DNA of 64,000 nt from Symbiodinium natans (taxonomy: Eukaryota > Sar > Dinophyceae > Suessiales > Symbiodiniaceae): assembly GCA_905221605.1 (NCBI GenBank), contig CAJNDS010002568.1:1-64000 (forward strand). The letters are read 5' to 3'. Position 1 is the stretch's first letter; each line of letters opens with the position of its first letter. Below the pieces are notes generated by a model, which saw only the letters and a program-made list of their open reading frames with translations, made no database searches and was not told the origin of the DNA. Of the stretch, positions 32,101 through 39,305 are shown one piece after another. The position numbers were made by a program, and so were the translations under genes.

Positions 32101-35100
32101 GAAGCCCCCGTCCTGGTCCACCAGGATGGCGTCCGGCCAACCGGCCCAAGAAGCCCATATGTTGCAGAAGGTCTCGAACACATGTTCTGGATTTCGGCTC
32201 TCCACCGGGTAGAAGACGTTGAAGGACCCATTTGGCTCCACGATGTGCAAGAACCAGTGTCCTTCCTTATCCGCGTCGTGCAGGTGAACGAAGTCCAGAC
32301 ACACTCTCGAGTTGAACGGCCCCGTCATCTTCAAGGAGGAAGGCCTTGGAGGATGTGGTCTTTTGGTCCTCTCACAGGTGGCACACCGCAGGCGTCGACT
32401 GAGTGAAATTGCCTCAGGTGACACCCGGTAGTTTTGGGCAAGTGCCCGGGTGAAATCTTCCGCCCGTGGATGCCCCAGATTCCTGTGTGCCCTCACCAGC
32501 GACCGCGCAATTGCCTTCTCCTTTTCCTTCAGAGGCCCGCCGATGAACCAAATTTCTCCGGCGAAGCTCTGTTGAACCACGCCTTCTTGTATCATCCCCT
32601 CATGGATCACGTCCTGCACCATCTGCCCAGGCTCGACCACGTTCTCGCCAGGTTCCGCGGGTAGCGGCTGTCTCGTTGGAGGTCTCGCTGATGCTGGGCC
32701 GGAAGGTTCCCCAGGGGCATGTCCGAGGACGAAAATGGCGTAGCGGACGGGAGTCACAAATCGCTCACGCGGTGCTTGGCATTCGCGGATGTACTCTGTC
32801 TCAATCTGCACACTGTCATCGTTCAGGAGCAGAACGGAGGCACGATGTGACTCCTCTAAGCCAGCCTTCACCCGCTTTGCCTTAGGGAGGTGAGCGATCT
32901 GCACAGAGAGGATTTGCCAAGGCACCAGTCGCTCGATTTTGCTGTGGAAGTCCGTGCCGGGTGGAATGAGGAGACTTGCCTGGTTCTTACGACCCAGCAG
33001 CTCCTGAGCTTGAGTCAGCATGTCCCGCCACCCGGCTTCATCTCGTTTGACGTCCACATAGTGCACGGCCCTCACGGCTTCCCACGTCGTCGCGAAGCCA
33101 TAGTCCTCCTGCGCCACGACTTCCCAGTAGGCTTGGCAGATAGCGTCTGCCAAGGCCGGCGGATACGCCACCGTCGTTGCGCATTGTCGGTCCAGCGCCC
33201 AAGTAAAATACGGGTGCGTGGCCACGAACCGAAGTCGCTTCTGCCCCAGACGTCCATTCTTGTCGGTCAGCTGGGGCATGGACACACACGACGCGGTCTC
33301 ATACAAGTCCTGGCGCAGCTGGTACTCGGCCTTCTGGAAACCATGGGATGTTGCGGGGCTCTCGGCGACGGCATGTCCTCCTCGCCGTCGTTGGCTCCGG
33401 AACACATCGTCAGCAAGCTTCGCAAAAGGCTGTACATATTCTCGGCGCAAGGCCAGTTCTTCGTCGGCTTGTGAAACCGACCATGCCGTACAGGGGATTG
33501 CGACCACCACCAGACGAGGATCCAGTCGATCCAGCACACGGAGCAGCCACTGGCGCTCTTTGGGCTTCTTCAGGTCGCAGCCACACCGAATGTCGATGGG
33601 TTGAAGGACCCTCATGCCCCAATGGGCCGTGGCTCGTACCGAAATCATAGAAGTTCCACCGAACACTTCCAGGAGATCGCACCCGAATCGCTTGCGAGGC
33701 CATCGGGCCTTTTGGAGTCTGTCTTCAACCAGACTCCTGTGCATGCGAGCTCCTGCCAAGGCTTGTCGGGCTCGAGACATCATTCGTTTCACTTGGCCAC
33801 GCTTCAAAGCTCCTCCTCCGACGTCGACTGTTCCGCTGCTTCCTCCTCCGAGTTCTCCTCCATGTCCTCGTCCGTATTCCACGCCAGCACCTCCCCGAAA
33901 CTGACCGCCCCCTTCACGGGCGTCGGCGCCATGTACTTGACGGCCTGCTCGTGGTCGTAGGTCGGGAGGTCGGAGTAGACTGCAGTGCTGGCCCGCGATG
34001 TCATCGGAATAGGCGCGGAAGACGGCGTCGGTGCAATGTTCTTCGAGCTCGTGGCTGTCGAACGCCCAGCCGCCTTGGCCTTGTTGGCCTTCTTGTCGCC
34101 CTTGGAGCCCTCCACCATGCAGCCCTGCGAGCAAGAGTAGCAAGTGGACAAACTTGCGGAAGACGCCTCGTCCTGGCGCACGGAGTCTAACGCCTCCTTG
34201 CCCTTGACGATCTTGCCTCCCGGAATGTCTCTGTGGCCCCAAAGTCGCGGATACGCCGTCACCATGTCCCCTGCGACCGGGATGCGGTACTGCACCCCTT
34301 TCCACACTGTGCCGCACTGAGCACACTCCAGGAAACGGCCATGGGTGTTCCCCGTCTTGCGGCCCATGTGGGGCGGATGTCGGCACTTCTCGCGGGGCGT
34401 CGGATACTGGACAGGCGCTGGCTGCCCCGCCGGCTTCTGATTCCTCACTGCTGGTGGAATCAAGGTAGCCGGGATCGTCTTCAACGAGCTTTCCTCCTGC
34501 ACGATGGCCTGCACGTAGCCCATGAGAGCCGGAGAGCGGTACTTCATATCCATGACCTTCTTGTTGAAATGCTCCCACCTGACCATCACGTCGAACATGC
34601 TCAGCATCTTCGTCACCACGCCGAACCATAGCCCCTGAAGGTGCGTCTTCTTCGCCCCGTCGGTGCTCGAGGTTGCCTTCCCCGGGCGCATGCGGTGTTG
34701 CATCGCCAAGGGTCTTCTGCGCAGGCTTCTGAAGGGGCCTAAAGCCGGAGTGCTGCGTAGGAATGCTTTCACCTTGTGGGATGCGATAGGTGCCCTTGCG
34801 TCTGGACGGAGGGATCCCTGGTGGCTTTGCTGCTGAAACATCTACATGATGTATCTTCTTAACTTGGGGGTTGAGGATCTCGGAGGGCAATGCCTTCACA
34901 GACTGTCCGTCAGCCAATGTGACAACCACGTGTTGTTCAGCAGGAGGAAAGCATTCAAGATCATACTGCCTACCAACCCCAAAGAAGTACGTGCGGCCTA
35001 CCCAGGGTTCTTGCAAGGAAGCTGACTGTCCGCCCCACTCGTCCCGCAGAGGCACAGGCAACGCTGAGCAAACCGTCACCCTCAATGGCTGCAGGCTCTC

Positions 35101-36930
35101 GGGGTCCGGCCCATCGATCGCGTCTTGCGGCTCGAAGAGCGCCACTCGTGGCCTGCAATGGTGTCGAACGAAGATCCGAGTGTCATACTTGAACTCCCAA
35201 TAGTCATTAGGCACCGTACAGGAAGTAGGAGAAGTAGTGAGTCTAGCGGAGTTTTTGGGCTTGCAGGGCACGTAGAAGTGTGTGGTTCCGCAGGCAACTT
35301 GCGAAACGTCGGGCAAGACTGTCTCTTTTCTTGCGGCGAATGCCGTTGCTGCGACATCCGAGGCGCCAAAGGTGGCACCTGCGTATCCCTCTTTCTGGGG
35401 CTTCAACCCGGCTGCCCATCCTCCTGCAGGAAACTCGTCGATCGCGATCACTAAGTGCCCTGTCGTGTCTACGAAGAGGGGCACCTCGATCCCGATTTCT
35501 CGTAGCAGAGCTCGGTCACGACCAATGTCCAAACAAGCGTCCATGAACTTCATCCAGTCTTGTCCTGCCAGAAAGGGCACCTTCGGGCTGTGCGTGTCTT
35601 CCACCGCCGAGGTGTGTATCACGGCCTGTTCCCCACCGATACCAAGCGGAAAAGACCATCTCTCCTTCGACGGCAATGGCGGCCCCGGCCCAAAGCAGTA
35701 GTGCTCCGACTCGGCCTCAATCTTCACATGGACGCCGTAGTTCGTTTCCAGCTGCTTGGCGTAGCTCCGCAACAAAGTCACCCCGGCCACCGTGTTCTCG
35801 CAAGCTGTGTCCAACGTCAGATAGAGCCGGTTGGGCTCCACAGTCGGTGGCCTGCGTGAACTGCTGCAAACTGCCCGCTCCAAGCTGAAGTCGGCCCGCC
35901 GGGTAACTAGGGCGCGCCGAAGCGACTCGATGTCTGGGCCCGGTGTGTCTTCGTCCAACAATTCTCGCACGCCTTTCCTTCCAGATGGCACTGGCTCCAG
36001 ACCAAAGTGTCGAAAAGCTTCAGCCACCAACTCGGGGGCCTGACTCGGGGTCATGTGCGGCCGGTGCATGGACTGAATCCTGCTCTTCACCGCCTCAGCG
36101 TCCAGGAAAGTGTCAGAGGTGAGCTGGGCCTTGACCTGGTCCGCGTTCACGGCAGGCGCGCTTGGCTCGGCCTTGCGGCGCACGCGGTCAACACCCCGCG
36201 CCACCGCCTCTGCTTCAGCCCGCCTGTCCCGGTCGTCGCCTGGCTCTCTGCGCGCCGACACATAGGACGAGCGATGCGCCTCATAGCCATAGCGCTCAGC
36301 AGCCCAAGATGGGTACTCGACGTCACGGTCGTAGTCCTCGTACCAGTCCTGGGCCTCATCGTCATCGTCCAGGCCGTCCCGCTGCACGGCGTTGTTGCTC
36401 CTGGCACCCTTGCATTGAGGATCTCCCCGCCAATGACCACGTTGCCCGCAGTCGGCGCACTGCGTCTTGCTCTTGAGCTCCTCAAGGGACATGCCACGAG
36501 CCTTGCCGCCGCCTCCTTTCTTGCCCTTGCCGTCTTTGGACTTGCCCTTGGAATCGTACTTGGACTTGCCCTTGCCTTTGCCCTTCTGCCCGACGTAGAA
36601 GCCGCGAGCTTGCACTGCCCGCGCCAGCTTCTGGCGATTCTCCCTGTGAGTGGCGAAACAAAGGTGGAGTTCCCTCGCGAGGTCCTCCGGGATCTCCTCT
36701 AGCTCTGCTGACGCCAACTGCTCCACCGGATCCAAGTCGTAGATCCAGTTCTCAACTTGCTCCTCTGTCGCCTCGTTGCCGGGCAACTTCCAAAGGTCTG
36801 CGTAGTCATGCGAAATTGGGCTCTGTTGGATATGAGCTTCGTGAGCAGCACGACCTCCACGGCCACCACGATCTCGCACATCACGACCTCCAGCAGCGTT
36901 GGCCTGACATTCACATTCTGGTACAGCAGC
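29173..36930 (-). CDS. pol: Copia pol: protease, methyltransferase-like domain, integrase, RT, RNase H
   Basis: One open frame of 2568 codons from the first Met at 36879. In order: basic G/K linker and a zinc knuckle variant CADCGQRGHWRGDPQC; a protease with LDTACENTVAG (D-T-A where D-S/T-G is usual); a cytosine methyltransferase-like segment (about residues 1060-1250, FGCDLLEVFGG...IPCTAWSV); integrase zinc region (H-x4-H...CATC) and D-D-E residues in CLDFVHL, LVDQDGGF and QVETFNRAF; RT with DVTGAFLQG and HVDDLIGAG; RNase H with FSDASWANAE, LAAET and VDTSRQLADHL. Between about 34690 and 33820 the conserved protein lies in another frame, so this frame is not the true product throughout. Confidence 0.9.
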   Translation of the reverse strand, partial: AAVPECECQANAAGGRDVRDRGGRGGRAAHEAHIQQSPISHDYADLWKLPGNEATEEQVENWIYDLDPVEQLASAELEEIPEDLARELHLCFATHRENRQKLARAVQARGFYVGQKGKGKGKSKYDSKGKSKDGKGKKGGGGKARGMSLEELKSKTQCADCGQRGHWRGDPQCKGARSNNAVQRDGLDDDDEAQDWYEDYDRDVEYPSWAAERYGYEAHRSSYVSARREPGDDRDRRAEAEAVARGVDRVRRKAEPSAPAVNADQVKAQLTSDTFLDAEAVKSRIQSMHRPHMTPSQAPELVAEAFRHFGLEPVPSGRKGVRELLDEDTPGPDIESLRRALVTRRADFSLERAVCSSSRRPPTVEPNRLYLTLDTACENTVAGVTLLRSYAKQLETNYGVHVKIEAESEHYCFGPGPPLPSKERWSFPLGIGGEQAVIHTSAVEDTHSPKVPFLAGQDWMKFMDACLDIGRDRALLREIGIEVPLFVDTTGHLVIAIDEFPAGGWAAGLKPQKEGYAGATFGASDVAATAFAARKETVLPDVSQVACGTTHFYVPCKPKNSARLTTSPTSCTVPNDYWEFKYDTRIFVRHHCRPRVALFEPQDAIDGPDPESLQPLRVTVCSALPVPLRDEWGGQSASLQEPWVGRTYFFGVGRQYDLECFPPAEQHVVVTLADGQSVKALPSEILNPQVKKIHHVDVSAAKPPGIPPSRRKGTYRIPQGESIPTQHSGFRPLQKPAQKTLGDATPHAPGEGNLEHRRGEEDAPSGAMVRRGDEDAEHVRRDGQVGAFQQEGHGYEVPLSGSHGLRAGHRAGGKLVEDDPGYLDSTSSEESEAGGAASACPVSDAPREVPTSAPHGPQDGEHPWPFPGVCSVRHSVERGAVPHPGRRGHGDGVSATLGPQRHSGRQDRQGQGGVRLRAPGRGVFRKFVHLLLLLAGLHGGGLQGRQEGQQGQGGWAFDSHELEEHCTDAVFRAYSDDIAGQHCSLLRPPDLRPRAGRQVHGADAREGGGQFRGGAGVEYGRGHGGELGGGSSGTVDVGGGALKRGQVKRMMSRARQALAGARMHRSLVEDRLQKARWPRKRFGCDLLEVFGGTSMISVRATAHWGMRVLQPIDIRCGCDLKKPKERQWLLRVLDRLDPRLVVVAIPCTAWSVSQADEELALRREYVQPFAKLADDVFRSQRRRGGHAVAESPATSHGFQKAEYQLRQDLYETASCVSMPQLTDKNGRLGQKRLRFVATHPYFTWALDRQCATTVAYPPALADAICQAYWEVVAQEDYGFATTWEAVRAVHYVDVKRDEAGWRDMLTQAQELLGRKNQASLLIPPGTDFHSKIERLVPWQILSVQIAHLPKAKRVKAGLEESHRASVLLLNDDSVQIETEYIRECQAPRERFVTPVRYAIFVLGHAPGEPSGPASARPPTRQPLPAEPGENVVEPGQMVQDVIHEGMIQEGVVQQSFAGEIWFIGGPLKEKEKAIARSLVRAHRNLGHPRAEDFTRALAQNYRVSPEAISLSRRLRCATCERTKRPHPPRPSSLKMTGPFNSRVCLDFVHLHDADKEGHWFLHIVEPNGSFNVFYPVESRNPEHVFETFCNIWASWAGWPDAILVDQDGGFGAYFAEQLVNVGTEIEHIAAEAHWQAGQVETFNRAFRYAAAKLIDEHHITGRLGMKMLASSVGASMNDRVRTSGCSANEWVFGKHPKVPVDLLSPDGKLQALQGMDADQELRLRQQIRASADAKLAEFSVNQSLSKAILRLGRPTRQSYEPGELVAFWREARTRKDPKTRKPRRLPAGWCRGSVIGPHRGDEGQSNYWVTSNGRCLLVAKEQLRPAFGTEVWRIQEEDMQQLLDNPPEEFLDIRAEVPDGEAGAPGEVIPFFDDNIEDAPNELPGLDAQAAAGEGEHREGDRPLPERYEHGTGSLCGSDRTQPSPTAREDRPSGLEEPEAKRFRSEVVEVDTPEPELDEAAEAALEAALGKGVNITTVYVPVSVEELFAKPSQPFQESVLAAGTRAACATRKEAKALEKEIPFNQIPFEQKDSYAAALQKEWDTWTKYAAVEILSPHASQVVLEQYDSSRILDTRVCYRNKNAAYPWLPLKAKARLVCRGDRDPDLLTLRRDAPTLTRLGLMVILQIAASLPSWFLFNADVTGAFLQGDQSLASRKEPLFLRQPREGLPGLVAGQILLVVRGIFGLANSPRLFWRHLRDTLLKLGFVQSVLDKALFAYYHLGQLVLLMGAHVDDLIGAGEPGGRADEVLAKVKEAFDFGSWADSRTDEVLEYGGKQVRRLPDGRVQLTQEKFIQATNLTPVPKWRSIQPNSELTGRETTELRSAGGCLHWLIGQTRPDLAAGTSLFMSGKPTVSNLLEINKLLKEAKKSQDWGLCFSPVPLDQAKVVVFSDASWANAEGLKSQAGYLSFLTGPDVFSPGGDTASLMDWRSHRIQRQCRSTLAAETMSLDTAFDSGIFLRELLAEVLLESYSPVQSGALPKDFLPVHPVTDCRSLYDLLVKDGPVSATQEKRLTIDLGAIKQSAEEFDPEDLKGTFKWVDTSRQLADHLTKLKPSYQLREHLEQGWLALQVDVQNDARDQGSHPAS
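33804..34841 (-). CDS. Middle pol region in the alternative frame
   Basis: 345 open codons overlapping the long pol frame. This frame, not the long one, carries the protein-like sequence, including LSMFDVMVRWEHFNKKVMDM and a zinc-ribbon pattern CRHPPH...GRFLECAQCGTVWKG, ending in an acidic tract. The long frame over the same bases reads as Gly/Arg/His-rich shadow. So two opposite indels, near 34680 (a G run) and near 33820, flank this part. I recall this Zn-ribbon region from other dinoflagellate copia polyproteins. Confidence 0.65.
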   Translation of the reverse strand: MFQQQSHQGSLRPDARAPIASHKVKAFLRSTPALGPFRSLRRRPLAMQHRMRPGKATSSTDGAKKTHLQGLWFGVVTKMLSMFDVMVRWEHFNKKVMDMKYRSPALMGYVQAIVQEESSLKTIPATLIPPAVRNQKPAGQPAPVQYPTPREKCRHPPHMGRKTGNTHGRFLECAQCGTVWKGVQYRIPVAGDMVTAYPRLWGHRDIPGGKIVKGKEALDSVRQDEASSASLSTCYSCSQGCMVEGSKGDKKANKAKAAGRSTATSSKNIAPTPSSAPIPMTSRASTAVYSDLPTYDHEQAVKYMAPTPVKGAVSFGEVLAWNTDEDMEENSEEEAAEQSTSEEEL

Positions 36931-37808
36931 TCCACCGCCGCCTTCATCTTCTTCCAGTTGTACTCGCCGCCCGTGCGCAGCAACAAATTTGCCTGTCTCT
37001 CGGTGGACGACTGGGTGTGCTCGAAGAAGAAATAGATCATGATCTCGTCCGGGATCGTGAGGTTAGCCTCGCGACACCTACGTGCCGCCTTGTCCATGGC
37101 GTCGGCCACCTCCAGCATGGAGTAGGACTTGTCGCCCAAATTCAGGCGAAAGAAGCCCCGCATGGCAGACCCCACCTTGTGCATCCTCTTTTCGTCGAAC
37201 TTCTCCTTGAGGACACGCAACAAGACCTGCCACCCTTTCTCCACGCCGAAAGTCCGAGCCGGGATGTCCTCCAGGTAGTCGGCCGCGTCTCCATCAAGCG
37301 CAGCGTGAAGCCTCAAGCCGATCTCGCTGTCGTCGATGATGTTCTTGGCGATCTCCACATAGGAGTCCACTTTGGCCGACCATTTCCTGAAGCACTTTGG
37401 ATCCTTCTTCTTGTCGCCGTCGAAGGCAGGAGCCGGAGGTAAGTTCCCCCGGGGCTTCCGCTGCGACTTGCTCTTGTCATCAGAGCCTGCAGGGGCTCCT
37501 CTTGCCTTCGCCGGTTCCAAGGGTGAAGACTTAGGTGCGCTAGAAGAACTGCTTGCCGCCGCTGTCCTCAGACCATTGCGACCGCGCTGTCCGGAACCTC
37601 CACGAGGGGGCTCTGCCAGCAGCTCATCTTCATCTTCGTCTTCAACTACATATGCTGGATGTGACGAGGGATCCATATCGTCTTCTCCGTACATCTGTCT
37701 GTCGGACTCCCTTTCGGAGTCTGCGGCCTCATCGTCTTCGGCCTCAGCCGCCGACAGATCATCTTGGCCGCCAGAGGTAGGCTGCGTCATCGAAGGGATA
37801 TTGGGCAT
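36699..37808 (-). CDS. gag: Copia gag
   Basis: 369 codons from MPNIPSM. An acidic, low-complexity N-terminus, then FDGDKKKDPKCFRKWSAKV and the helical gag core with LLRVLKEKFDEKRMHKVG. It runs about 180 nt past the point where pol begins, and pol is in the -1 frame relative to gag. Either a -1 programmed frameshift joins them or an indel has split one polyprotein; I see no clear X-XXY-YYZ slippery site. The start codon lies 10 nt from the 5' LTR, overlapping the primer-binding region. Confidence 0.85.
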   Translation of the reverse strand: MPNIPSMTQPTSGGQDDLSAAEAEDDEAADSERESDRQMYGEDDMDPSSHPAYVVEDEDEDELLAEPPRGGSGQRGRNGLRTAAASSSSSAPKSSPLEPAKARGAPAGSDDKSKSQRKPRGNLPPAPAFDGDKKKDPKCFRKWSAKVDSYVEIAKNIIDDSEIGLRLHAALDGDAADYLEDIPARTFGVEKGWQVLLRVLKEKFDEKRMHKVGSAMRGFFRLNLGDKSYSMLEVADAMDKAARRCREANLTIPDEIMIYFFFEHTQSSTERQANLLLRTGGEYNWKKMKAAVELLYQNVNVRPTLLEVVMCEIVVAVEVVLLTKLISNRAQFRMTTQTFGSCPATRRQRSKLRTGSTTWIRWSSWRQQS

Positions 37809-37818
37809 GCGCTACCAA

Positions 37819-38016
37819 TGCAATCTGCGGGGTTCACAACCGCGGATTAAGGGAGTTGGAGCCTGGTTCACAAGGTTCCCCAGCAGGCTGCACACTGCTA
37901 CTTTTCTGGCGCCTAGCGCGCATAAGCTCAAGGGCCCTGTAGCGGCAGTACATACATGCTTCAAATGGCATGACGCTCTCGCTCCACGAAAGCATATGGA
38001 ATCGCAGAACTTTGCA
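37819..38016 (-). repeat. 5' LTR of the copia element
   Basis: 198 bp, matching the 3' LTR. The primer-binding region TTGGTAGCGC (37809-37818) follows at once on the coding strand; it pairs with a CCA-ending tRNA 3' end. Confidence 0.95.
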
Positions 38017-39305
38017 CCGATGTCTTGATTGAACTCCGCAGCATTGTAGAACATAGCCTTCATATCTTTGACAGCGGAAACGTTCCAAAAGCCAATCGGC
38101 ACATTGAACGACTTGGCCCCGTAGAACATGAAACTCATGTCCCGTGCTGCCGGTGTATCCCATGAACCAATGTCTTGATTGAACGCGGCAGCGTTGTAGA
38201 ACATGGAGTTCATATCTTTGACAGCGGAAACGTTCCAAAAGCCAATCGGCACATTGAACGACTTGGCCCCGTAGAACATGGCACTCATGTCCTGTACTGC
38301 CGACGTATCCCATGCTCCGATGTCTTGATTGAACGCCGCAGTAATCATGAACATGGAGTTCATATCTTTGACAGCGGACACGTTCCAGGAGCCAATGGGC
38401 ATGTTGAAAGACATTGCTCCGTAGAACATGAAACTCATGTCCCGTGCTGCCGGTGCTTCCCATGAACCAATGTCTTGATTGAACGCGGCAGCATTGTAGA
38501 ACATGGAGTTCATATCTTTGACAGCGGAAACGTTCCAAAAGCCAATCGGCACATTGAACGACTTGGCCCCGTAGAACATGAAACTCATGTTCCCTACTGC
38601 CGATGTATCCCATGACCCGATGTCTTGATTGAACTCGGCAGCATTGTAGAACATAGCCTTCATATCTTTGACAGCGGAAACGTTCCAAAAGCCAATCGGC
38701 ACATTGAACGACTTGGCCCCGTAGAACATGAAACTCATGTCCTGTACTGCTGATGTATCCCATGACCCAATGTCTTGATTGAACTCCGCAGCATTGTAGA
38801 ACATGGCCTTCATATCTTTGACAGCGGAAACGTTCCAAAAGCCAATCGGCACATTGAACGACTTGGCCCCGTAGAACATGGCACTCATGTCCTGTACTGC
38901 CGATGTATCCCATGACCCAATGTCTTGATTGAACTCCGCAGCGTTGTAGAACATGGCCTTCATATCTTGGACACCAGACACGTTCCAAGAGCCAATGGGC
39001 CTGTTGAAAGACCTAGCTCCTAAGAACATCAAGCTCATGTCTTTGACACTGGAAGTATCCCAGCCGCTGATGTCTTCATTGAAGTCCAGGTCTCGAAGCA
39101 GAGCGCTCATGTTGGTGATGGCTGAGACGTTCCATTGCTCCGGGCTGCCGTACCGCAAGCTCAGCTGAAGCTTGGCAGCTGTGTCGTTCCAGCGAAGAAG
39201 AGCATCCCGCAGTTCTTCTCGAGTGGTGAACGAGTGAGACGTGGTTGCCGTGCTCTGCTGCACTGAGAAGTGGCAGAAGCATAACAGACCCCATGGAAAG
39301 CGCAT
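38017..39305 (-). pseudogene. Unit 3 exon 1, 5' part: signal peptide and BspA repeats
   Basis: Starts [13 protein letters not shown] with a signal peptide, then about 14 DUF285-type repeats of 25 residues. It is cut by the copia element within the repeat FNQDIG. It reads in frame into 28949 once the element and one CCGAT copy are ignored. Before insertion unit 3 would have encoded about 1440 residues. Confidence 0.85.

Larger units (their letters stand above)
28955..38016 (-). mobile_element. Complete Ty1/copia LTR retrotransposon
   Basis: 9062 bp. 198-bp LTRs at 28955-29152 (3') and 37819-38016 (5') look identical by eye and begin TG and end CA. A 5-bp target duplication CCGAT lies at 28950-28954 and 38017-38021. 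The coding order on the minus strand is gag, protease, methyltransferase-like domain, integrase, reverse transcriptase, RNase H; integrase before RT is the copia order. A tRNA-complementary start TTGGTAGCGC directly follows the 5' LTR, and a short purine tract (AGTACAGGGAA) precedes the 3' LTR. It is inserted in the same direction as the host gene. Confidence 0.95.

Noticed and set aside
30553-36702. Plus-strand open frames within the copia element
   Set aside because: Antisense shadows of the pol and gag coding regions.
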